Of a stretch of DNA of 5,663 nucleotides, positions 1-4,430 are shown in pieces. The stretch covers positions 1 through 5,663 of the forward strand of contig QBMP01000290.1 of the NCBI GenBank assembly GCA_003242115.1, in the 5' to 3' direction. The position numbers and the translations under genes are program-made. The stretch's first letter is position 1; every line of letters begins with the position of its first letter. The notes under the pieces were generated by a model, which was given only the letters and a program-made list of their open reading frames with translations, was not told the origin of the DNA and made no database searches. This stretch comes from Phormidesmis priestleyi (GTDB taxonomy: Bacteria; Cyanobacteriota; Cyanobacteriia; Phormidesmidales; Phormidesmidaceae).

Positions 1-360
1 CCGGGACTCAAAACACTTATCCGCGTAGAGAGCGAGCGGCGCTTCACCGTTAAAGGACTTGAGCACTACTCCAAAGAAACACGTTACTACGTGGCTTCTT
101 TCATCGAATCAGTGGCTGAGACTGCCAACCGAATTCGAGGCTATTGGGGAGTGGAGAACAAAGTTCACTATGTTCGCGATGTGACCCAAGGCGAAGATGC
201 TTCGCGCATTCGGATGCATCAACTGCCGCAAATCTTTGCGGTGGCACGCAATTTTGCGCTCAACGTCTACCGTGACAATGCCTTTGTCAACATGGCTCAA
301 GCTCAGCGCTGTTGCCAGTTTGGCTTAGACACCCTCAAGCGCATCTTTAAAATGAAATAG
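1..360 (+). CDS. ISAs1-family transposase, C-terminal 119 residues (partial)
   Basis: This is the C-terminal part of a DDE transposase that cuts and joins the ends of its own IS element. The frame is open from base 1 with no start in view; the GTG at 91 is internal. Visible residues 1-10 match the family's PGLK-RVE segment, and residues 26-34 match the ETRYY-SF strand. Residues 46-71 carry the signature RGYWGVEN...H...DV..GEDASRIR, in which Glu52 is the probable third acidic catalytic residue. A helical tail follows, with ALN near residues 86-88. Family members are usually about 370-400 residues, so roughly two thirds is missing at the window edge. The visible part has no frameshift or stop. 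The gene ends five bases before the IS terminus, which fits a compact IS. Confidence 0.9.
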   Translation, partial: PGLKTLIRVESERRFTVKGLEHYSKETRYYVASFIESVAETANRIRGYWGVENKVHYVRDVTQGEDASRIRMHQLPQIFAVARNFALNVYRDNAFVNMAQAQRCCQFGLDTLKRIFKMK

Positions 361-365
361 CCCTG
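1..365 (+). mobile_element. ISAs1-family insertion sequence, right end only
   Basis: This is the right-hand portion of an IS element whose left part lies outside the window. The transposase frame is open to the window edge, and its stop codon at 358-360 is followed at once by CCCTG (361-365). From memory, ISAs1-family elements end in CAGGG inverted repeats, and the reverse complement of the end here reads CAGGGCTATTTCATTTT, so I place the boundary at 365. The sequence after 365 belongs to a different transposase remnant, which supports that boundary. Target duplication cannot be tested without the left end. Confidence 0.75.
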
Positions 366-581
366 CTGGCTGACCAACGAAACACCTGAGCTGAAACCAA
401 TGGGTTTGTCAGGCTGATGCGAGACGTTTTCACCACCACCGGGCGACTGTTCTTTGACAACTGCGGGCGGTTGATTGAGATTCGCTTGAACGCAGCCGAT
501 ACCCTGGTCAGACCTTGGATTCACGGTTTATCGAAACTGCTAGAACCAGAGCATTTTGCCCTTAATTTGGGCAAAACTTAG
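366..581 (+). pseudogene. Remnant of a second DDE transposase, C-terminal tail, frameshifted
   Basis: Downstream of the ISAs1 end, one frame is open from 390 to a TAG at 579-581. It reads VRLMRDVFTTTGRLFFD near its start, then RLIEIRLNAADTLVRPW, and ends ALNLGKT. This is the pattern of the last 60 or so residues of certain IS4/IS1380-like transposases: a RDVF strand, a conserved RLN, and a terminal LGKT or LGET. From 366 to about 403 the matching sequence (LTNETPELKPMG) lies in a different frame, so a single-base indel near 400-410 separates the two parts. There is no start codon and the rest of the gene is absent. The likeliest history is that the ISAs1 element inserted into an already decaying transposase. 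Family assignment is from memory and tentative; that it is a transposase tail is more secure. Confidence 0.5.
554..576. repeat. Perfect 8-bp hairpin at the end of the transposase remnant
   Basis: TTTTGCCC (554-561) and GGGCAAAA (569-576) are perfect inverted repeats around a 7-base loop. The T and A runs are on the wrong sides for a standard Rho-independent terminator on either strand. It lies 29 bases beyond the 3' end of the minus-strand phosphoesterase gene, so it may stabilise that mRNA end, or it may simply be subterminal structure of the old IS. Confidence 0.4.
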
Positions 582-604
582 GTAGTAGGCGTAAATATCT
601 GCAA

Positions 605-1507
605 TTAGTCATCGCTCTCAAGAGTGAAGAGTGTCATCTCTGGAGGACAGAACAAGCGAATTGGAATAATGCTCATGCCGATGCCAACGTTGACGTAGAG
701 ATTGTTTCCGAGCTTGCCGTAGCCTTTTGCCCAGCCGTCGGCGTAAACTTTATCGCCCTGGGTAAACCGTAGCCAAGACCATTGAGGAGAGTTGGGCAAG
801 CGGATTTGTCCGCCGTGAGTATGACCAGCCAGCGCTAAAGGAGCTGCGTTGGCTGGAAAGAGTTCGAAGCTGTCTGGATTATGCATTAAGGCAACCCTAG
901 GACTGCCCTCTGGAATATCCGATAAAGCAGCCCCCACGTTGTCATGATTAGACCAGAGGGAATCGACAGCAGCTAAGTACAGCGGCTCACTGCTATCGGG
1001 TAGCTGCATGGCAACAGATTCGTTTTCGAGTACAACAATGCCAGCGGCTTCTAACTCAGATTCTAAGCTCTTGGCTAACTGTGTCCCTGGCTCAGCTTTC
1101 TTGCTGCTCATGCCGTAGTCGTGATTGCCTAGCACTGCATAAGTAGGGATGCCAGCATCGACCAATGGCTTCACAATGCTGACTGCTTTTTCGATCTCGG
1201 CGGCGGGTGCAGGTTCGGCCTGATAGATAAAGTCGCCGCTAATGAGGACGACGGCGGGATTTGCTTCTATCATTTGCTCGACGCTGCGCTTAGAAGTATC
1301 AGGATTACCCGCCCACATGCCGATTTGAAAGTCTGAGAGCTGGCCTATTTGCTTGCCTTCCCAGGCAGCGGGCAGGTTAGGAATTTTAGCGGTTTCCTTC
1401 TCGGTGTTGAGCAAATGCGGTTCGATGAGTCCCCAAATTACTAAGAGTATGACTAAGCCTCCAATGCCAGCAAAAGTATATTTTATCTTTTTAGTGATAT
1501 CTTTCAT
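605..1507 (-). CDS. Membrane-anchored calcineurin-like metallophosphoesterase
   Basis: The 300-residue product belongs to the calcineurin-like dinuclear-metal phosphoesterase superfamily, in the YkuE/LpxG-like branch by overall layout. Residues 2-8 are lysine-rich and about 11-29 form one hydrophobic segment, so the catalytic domain probably faces the periplasm. Metal-binding motifs run in order: SDFQIG (Asp59, Gln61), GDF (Asp92), GNHD (127-130), MHNPD (His209) and GHTHGGQ (228-234, His229 and His231). The C-terminus has the usual GIGMS-IP-R--CPPE-TL ending. The one departure from the textbook set is Gln61 where most members have His (DxH). I recall a DxQ subgroup, so this may not mean loss of activity. 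Substrate is unknown; lipid phosphate esters or pyrophosphates are typical of the branch, but that is inference. ATG start at 1507 has no clear Shine-Dalgarno, while a plausible promoter lies just upstream. It appears monocistronic. Confidence 0.85.
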   Translation of the reverse strand: MKDITKKIKYTFAGIGGLVILLVIWGLIEPHLLNTEKETAKIPNLPAAWEGKQIGQLSDFQIGMWAGNPDTSKRSVEQMIEANPAVVLISGDFIYQAEPAPAAEIEKAVSIVKPLVDAGIPTYAVLGNHDYGMSSKKAEPGTQLAKSLESELEAAGIVVLENESVAMQLPDSSEPLYLAAVDSLWSNHDNVGAALSDIPEGSPRVALMHNPDSFELFPANAAPLALAGHTHGGQIRLPNSPQWSWLRFTQGDKVYADGWAKGYGKLGNNLYVNVGIGMSIIPIRLFCPPEMTLFTLESDD

Positions 1508-1535
1508 TTTTATTATCTACAGGCTCACAACGCTT

Positions 1536-1564
1536 GTTATACGGGCAGTAGAATATGTTTGAAA
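1536..1564 (-). promoter_or_regulatory. Candidate sigma-70-type promoter for the metallophosphoesterase gene
   Basis: On the minus strand, TTTCAA (1559-1564) is followed by a 17-base spacer and TATAAC (1536-1541). The -10 element matches the consensus at five of six bases and the -35 at three of six. Transcription would start near 1528, giving a leader of about 20 bases before the ATG at 1507. The position is right for this gene, but the match is only moderate. Confidence 0.35.
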
Positions 1565-1595
1565 GAGCACTAAAACTCTCTACACAGCGGTGGAT

Positions 1596-1663
1596 TTCCT
1601 GAATTTTCTATGAAACTTGTTGGTGGATTAGGTAATCCACGGGTTGGATAAAGCCTTCAGGAA
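1596..1663. repeat. Nested inverted repeats between the two chromosomal genes
   Basis: An outer pair, TTCCTGAA (1596-1603) and TTCAGGAA (1656-1663), encloses a tight perfect palindrome in which GTGGATTA (1623-1630) and TAATCCAC (1633-1640) face each other across two bases. As RNA the inner part would fold as a 7-bp stem with a 4-base loop. There is no T-run after it on either strand, so it is not a classic terminator. On the minus strand it lies downstream of the membrane-protein gene and of the short tnpB-like tail at 1695-1748. It may be a right-end hairpin of an IS200/IS605-type element. The repeats are directly visible; the role is inference. Confidence 0.5.
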
Positions 1664-1694
1664 TTTATCTGGCTAAACCTTGAGGTCTTGATGC

Positions 1695-1748
1695 CTAACC
1701 GAAAGCGTCACTCTCACTTGAACCACGTCCTACGCCTCCACAGAGCAT
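1695..1748 (-). pseudogene. Possible scrap of an IS200/IS605 TnpB C-terminus
   Basis: A short minus-strand stretch encodes CGGVGRGSSESDAFG and then TAG (1695-1697). The pattern CG...GRGSS followed by a few residues and a stop resembles the variable tails I remember from cyanobacterial TnpB (OrfB) proteins. About 55-75 bases further on is a palindrome like those at IS605 right ends. Nothing upstream of about 1750 continues the TnpB frame: the zinc-ribbon and RuvC motifs are absent. If correct, only the last 15 or so codons and the right end survive. This is a weak, memory-based call. Confidence 0.2.
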
Positions 1749-1847
1749 AAACTAATCTGATTGTAATTACTAAGTCATCAGTAACGATGGCCTAAATTGT
1801 GCTGCGAGTATTATCCGAAATTAGCCAAAACCGAACTGCTTTGATAA

Positions 1848-3026
1848 CTATGCTTCTTCATCGACAAAAAGAACCCCCCGTATCAGCCCATCACTATCCG
1901 CCCGCCCGCCAAGAGAACCTGCGAGTACGCCTAAAGCCGACACAAATATGCTGAGCTTTATATGATCTATCGTGCGTATCGCAGGATCTACGGTGGGCCA
2001 GGTTTCCATCAGCTTACGTGGGAAAATAGTGACCGTTCCCGCATAAATGAAGCCCATAAAAATGGCGAAAAGTAGAGACATCGTGAACAGCAGGCTGAGG
2101 ATAGTTGCTGCGCTAGTAACGACAGTAGATTCTGCCAGCATCCGGCTGCGGCTAAGAATGCTGCCAAAGGCAAAGGCTCGGTATAGCGCAGCGGTGGCGG
2201 CGGCAACCGCGATGATGGAGAACAAAACAAGCTGATAGAGTTCGACAGTGCTAGCGACATCCCACATGTCGGGGGTAAAAAATAAAAAAACAATGGTGGA
2301 AAGAGCCGCTGTAATCATCGTAGGTAAGCGGGCGAGCAGGCGAAATGGATTGGCTCGGATAATAGCGATCGCAATACTCTTCCAGTCCCTCACTAAAGTC
2401 ACTAAGATAAACCGCCATCGGCTCCTTCGGCTCGTCCGCTCATGAGCTTCACGAGGCAATGCTTTGCGCATTTGCTGGCGCTGCCTATCTGTGAAGCGAA
2501 CCATGCCAGCGAGATCTTCTACATCTACAAAACCGTACATGATGTTTTGTGGATGCTTGGAATAAGAAAGATTCAACAAACGACTGAAGGTGTGGAGCAA
2601 CAAAGTTTCTAAACGACGAATAGTAAGCGGCCTGTCTTCCGAATTACCCCAAAACGTAGGGTTAAGACGTTTAGTTGAGATAATGCCAACATTCGTGAGC
2701 TGGCTAGGCAGGGCCAATGTCGAGCCAAACGAAGTCGTCGATAAGTCAACTTCGGTAATAATTAGCAAAAAATGTACACCCCGCTCTATTTTTTCAGTCA
2801 TGCCGACGTGCAAAAAATCAAGCGGAGCGTAGGCCCCAGCGGTTGGCGTGAGATGTGGCCCTTCAAAAGAAAGCGTAACCACACGAACGCCAAGCGAATC
2901 TTTAAGTGCCAGATCAAAAGTACCCACTGCTTTAGTAGCGCAATCAAGAAATCGCTCCGAGTCTTTGCCCTCTACATCCATCGTCATTACACCGACGACG
3001 TATTCCTGGTCGCTCTTCGATTTCAT
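1848..3026 (-). CDS. Membrane protein with a degenerate archaemetzincin-like N-terminal domain
   Basis: The 392-residue product has two halves. Residues about 9-190 are soluble and follow the archaemetzincin layout: a TEVDLS strand (91-96; archaemetzincins have TDVDL), an ISTKRL strand (116-121; compare VSLARL), a helix LETLLLHTFSRLLNLSYS (139-156) and an NIMY Met-turn (161-164). In an active metzincin the helix carries HExxHxxGxxH. Here only His145 remains, with Thr141, Leu142 and Leu151 at the other expected positions, so zinc-dependent proteolysis is unlikely. After a basic, arginine-rich linker (186-206), about four hydrophobic segments lie near 235-251, 263-281, 300-330 and 357-374; the third is long enough to be two. 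The ATG at 3026 has GGAG only 3 bases upstream, and the frame has no better start. Function is not known. It could be a substrate-binding or regulatory pseudoprotease. Fold assignment is inference from motif order. Confidence 0.75.
   Translation of the reverse strand: MKSKSDQEYVVGVMTMDVEGKDSERFLDCATKAVGTFDLALKDSLGVRVVTLSFEGPHLTPTAGAYAPLDFLHVGMTEKIERGVHFLLIITEVDLSTTSFGSTLALPSQLTNVGIISTKRLNPTFWGNSEDRPLTIRRLETLLLHTFSRLLNLSYSKHPQNIMYGFVDVEDLAGMVRFTDRQRQQMRKALPREAHERTSRRSRWRFILVTLVRDWKSIAIAIIRANPFRLLARLPTMITAALSTIVFLFFTPDMWDVASTVELYQLVLFSIIAVAAATAALYRAFAFGSILSRSRMLAESTVVTSAATILSLLFTMSLLFAIFMGFIYAGTVTIFPRKLMETWPTVDPAIRTIDHIKLSIFVSALGVLAGSLGGRADSDGLIRGVLFVDEEA
2365..2372. repeat. HIP1 octamer GCGATCGC
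   Basis: This is a single copy of the highly iterated palindrome abundant in many cyanobacterial genomes. It lies inside the membrane-protein gene, where it encodes part of an Ala-Ile-rich run. It supports a cyanobacterial origin for this gene. None of the IS sequences in the window contains the octamer. Confidence 0.85.
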
Positions 3027-3205
3027 GGGCTCCGTGCGCCTAAAATGGATGTTTTATGGGTAGTGTGGGATCTTGCACTATTCTCAGTAAGGGTCGCGCT
3101 GAGGATAAAAATCTGAAAAAAGGGCGCAACCAAACACGAAAGACGGTGATGCCTACTCTTCTTCCGCACGCCCAAACCTAGTTTATAGCCGAGTGAACAA
3201 AAAAG
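3027..3205. other. Upstream region of the membrane-protein gene, no gene seen
   Basis: This 179-base stretch should carry the promoter and leader of the minus-strand gene. I found no convincing -10/-35 pair. Two adjacent short inverted repeats are visible: TAGTG/CACTA (3061-3065 and 3076-3080) and CTCAG/CTGAG (3083-3087 and 3099-3103). They could form tandem stem-loops in the leader RNA, but 5-bp stems are expected by chance at this scale. Confidence 0.4.
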
Positions 3206-3230
3206 GGTAGTCCTATTTAGGTAAGGATGG
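3206..3230 (+). repeat. Left inverted repeat of the 555-bp segment
   Basis: It begins GGTAGTCC and ends GGTAAGGATGG, with a TTTA at 3216-3219 in between. It pairs with 3736-3760 at 20 of 25 positions. The base just outside is G, preceded by six A (3199-3204). Confidence 0.65.
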
Positions 3231-3338
3231 ATCAGCCCTTTCAAGGTCAATTGAATACTTTTAATAATTCATACAAACCTATCTAGGCAACGATCTCAGG
3301 GTTCCGCACTTGGGAAAGTGATCTCTACAAGCTGAGAG

Positions 3339-3353
3339 GTTCCTAATAGGAAC
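3339..3353. repeat. Perfect palindrome GTTCCTAATAGGAAC
   Basis: Two 7-base arms (GTTCCTA and TAGGAAC) surround a single central A. The site lies inside the candidate non-autonomous element. It could be a dyad operator for a homodimeric regulator, or a small hairpin. No adjacent gene explains it, and I do not recognise it as a known binding site. Confidence 0.5.
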
Positions 3354-3375
3354 TACGAAACTTTCAGAATGAAAT

Positions 3376-3408
3376 GGCTGAAACACTCATCGGCTCGTCA
3401 GCTTTTTT
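3376..3408 (+). terminator. Weak Rho-independent terminator-like hairpin
   Basis: GGCTGA (3376-3381) pairs with TCAGCT (3398-3403), the outermost pair being a G-T wobble. The loop is 16 bases, and a T6 run covers 3403-3408. No plus-strand gene lies just upstream, so if it works it would stop a transcript of the element itself. The long loop makes it weak. Confidence 0.25.
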
Positions 3409-3735
3409 AGTAATTTAGTACATTTAATCCTTTCTTGGAGAAGGAGAATACAGCTGAAAGCCTTGCTGAATATTGCTTTTGGTCAATTATTAAGCGTATG
3501 AGCAATACACCTTTAGAGGGCTGGTAAGGATAGACATAACTCCTTTCATATAAAGCTTTCAGAGCTTAGAGCCAACTATGTAGACCTGAAGTATCCTAAT
3601 TTTTTCATGCATTTGCAGCGACAAAGCCAAGACATTAGCGAAATAATCGGCACTTTGGGCGATCTCATGGGCAGATATTTGCATCTTTCTACATGACATC
3701 AAATCAATGAAATTGTTACTAACAGGGAGTTTCAA

Positions 3736-3760
3736 CCATCCTTACCTTTAGGGCACTACC
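3736..3760 (-). repeat. Right inverted repeat of the 555-bp segment
   Basis: Read on the minus strand it begins GGTAGTGCCC and ends GGTAAGGATGG. The stop codon of the truncated ISKra4 transposase (3748-3750) lies inside it, overlapping TTTA (3747-3750), which matches the TTTA of the left arm. Confidence 0.65.
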
Positions 3761-4083
3761 ATAATTTTCGCTTCTCGCTCTAAAGGACAATAGGTTTTAC
3801 CCCCTCCAGAGCGCTGGTAGACATGGCGTTCAACCACCACTTCCCCATACGGAGTTTGATACGCTTTGGGCTGCTGCCCTTTAGTTCGCATCACTTCCCC
3901 GGCAATCTCTATCGCTGACCCGTCTGTGTCCAAATATTGAAGCGCTGCTTCGGTTGCAAGACACCCAGACTCATTCAGACTTTCCTGAATCGCTTCCTCA
4001 CTGGTGAGCATGGAACGACTCAGCTCGATGCTCACCACAATCTTCACATGCGACCCTTCAACACTGAGTAATTGAGCGCTCAT
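3748..4083 (-). pseudogene. ISKra4-family transposase, truncated after its N-terminal part
   Basis: The remaining 111 residues match the N-terminal region I remember from cyanobacterial ISKra4 transposases. They start MSAQLLSVEG, pass through ELSRSML and the acidic GCLATEAALQYLDTDGS, and reach the diagnostic KGQQPKAYQTPYGEVVVER, HVYQRS and GGKTYCPLEREAKI. The frame then stops after VVP, where the intact family continues into its catalytic domain of some 200-300 residues. I prefer the ATG at 4083 over the GTG at 4104, because AGGGG (4089-4093) sits 5 bases upstream of the ATG. The last three codons and the stop come from the inverted repeat that bounds the 555-bp segment, so truncation and that segment are linked. 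The rest of the gene is not found beyond the segment, so a deletion must also have occurred. No catalytic function is possible. Confidence 0.8.
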
Positions 4084-4088
4084 ACTTA

Positions 4089-4093
4089 CCCCT
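4089..4093 (-). promoter_or_regulatory. Ribosome binding site deciding the ISKra4 fragment start
   Basis: AGGGG on the minus strand is separated by TAAGT (5 bases) from the ATG at 4081-4083. This spacing favours that ATG over the in-frame GTG 21 bases further upstream. Confidence 0.5.
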
Positions 4094-4104
4094 ACGATTG
4101 GCAC

Positions 4105-4289
4105 TCCTAAGCAATATCAGTATTTATTGACTAAATCAAGTGGAGGTCGCACCCGCCTCAACTGCGAGATGCCAATAGCGGCAGCAGCGGAAGGTCAATA
4201 GAAGTGCAGGCATTGCGATTGGCGAGAAGCCGAAACTGACCTCTGGCCGAGATACATGTAAAAACGACCACATCTAGATCAAACCCTTA
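4105..4289. other. Spacer between the ISKra4 remnant and the ISAzo13 element
   Basis: These 185 bases should include the promoter-side end of the ISKra4 element, but I could not locate a terminal inverted repeat for it. No gene or structured RNA is supported here. The stretch ends in TTA (4287-4289), which matches the TTA after the ISAzo13 element. Confidence 0.5.
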
Positions 4290-4315
4290 GGGGCTAGCAA
4301 AAGAATAGATTACCG
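4290..4315 (+). repeat. Left terminal inverted repeat of the ISAzo13 element
   Basis: It starts GGGGCTAGCAAAAGAATA and ends TACCG. Twenty of its 26 positions match the reverse complement of 5586-5611. Just inside lies GATAAT (4318-4323), a five-of-six match to a -10 box but without a good -35, so the transposase promoter may lie here. Confidence 0.8.
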
Positions 4316-4335
4316 GTGATAATGAGAGCTGAAAA

Positions 4336-4373
4336 ATCAAGGGCAACCGGTGATGCCACCGAGTGCCCTTGAT
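4336..4373 (+). promoter_or_regulatory. Two-tier hairpin in the transposase leader
   Basis: ATCAAGGGCA (4336-4345) pairs perfectly over 10 bases with TGCCCTTGAT (4364-4373). Inside, after a 2x2 internal loop, CGGTG (4348-4352) pairs with CACCG (4357-4361) around the loop ATGC. It ends two bases before the Shine-Dalgarno GAGGG (4376-4380). Hairpins in this position limit transposase translation in other IS families when transcription enters from outside. Here that role is inference; the structure itself is plain in the sequence. Confidence 0.6.
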
Positions 4374-4375
4374 AT

Positions 4376-4380
4376 GAGGG
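4376..4380 (+). promoter_or_regulatory. Ribosome binding site of the ISAzo13 transposase
   Basis: GAGGG is separated by six bases from the ATG at 4387-4389. It fixes the start of the first reading frame, whose product begins MLEEQMKATVKDAAKKLTG as expected for the family N-terminus. Confidence 0.6.
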
Positions 4381-4430
4381 TACTTGATGCTAGAAGAGCA
4401 AATGAAAGCGACCGTGAAGGATGCCGCTAA

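Larger units (their letters stand above)
1508..1847. other. Intergenic stretch without a supported intact gene
   Basis: These 340 bases separate the metallophosphoesterase start from the 3' end of the membrane-protein gene. They hold the candidate promoter (1536-1564), the nested inverted repeats (1596-1663) and the possible TnpB tail (1695-1748). I see no structural RNA and no convincing Rho-independent terminator for the membrane-protein gene. Confidence 0.6.
3206..3760. mobile_element. Candidate non-autonomous element (MITE-like) with 25-bp inverted repeats
   Basis: A 555-bp segment is bounded by inverted repeats 3206-3230 and 3736-3760 that align without gaps over 25 bases with 20 identities. 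They share GGTAGT at the outer edge and GGTAAGGATGG at the inner edge. No credible coding sequence lies inside. The right arm supplies the last three codons and the stop of the broken ISKra4 transposase, so the segment sits exactly at that gene's breakpoint. A second reading is possible: only the 11-bp inner arms (3220-3230 and 3736-3746) are termini, flanked by direct TTTA copies (3216-3219 and 3747-3750), giving a 527-bp element in a palindromic target. In both cases the segment looks mobile. I cannot assign it to an IS family. Confidence 0.55.

Noticed and set aside
554..576. Hairpin as a Rho-independent terminator for the phosphoesterase gene
   Set aside because: The T-run precedes the stem and the A-run follows it, the reverse of the normal order on either strand.
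1353..1562. 69-residue plus-strand frame antisense to the phosphoesterase start
   Set aside because: It overlaps a well-supported gene on the other strand and reads mainly as the complement of its membrane anchor.
2009..2293. 94-residue minus-strand open frame
   Set aside because: It is a shadow of the membrane-protein gene on the same strand, low-complexity and rich in Leu, Ser and Pro, with no independent start signal.
3020..3250. 75-residue minus-strand frame upstream of the membrane-protein gene
   Set aside because: It overlaps the true start in another frame, crosses the inverted-repeat arm, and shows no recognisable domain.
3410..3421. GTAATTTAGTAC as a possible NtcA box
   Set aside because: The cyanobacterial NtcA site needs GTA-N8-TAC; here the spacer is six bases.
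3435..3527. 30-residue plus-strand frame from TTG, ending RMSNTPLEGW
   Set aside because: It is too short and has only a TTG start. GGAG-like bases occur inside it rather than upstream, and I recognise no match.
3559..3699. 46-residue minus-strand open frame beginning MSCRKMQISAHEIAQ
   Set aside because: It has no ribosome binding site at either candidate ATG, no family resemblance I recognise, and lies wholly inside the non-coding inverted-repeat segment. A frame of this length is expected by chance.
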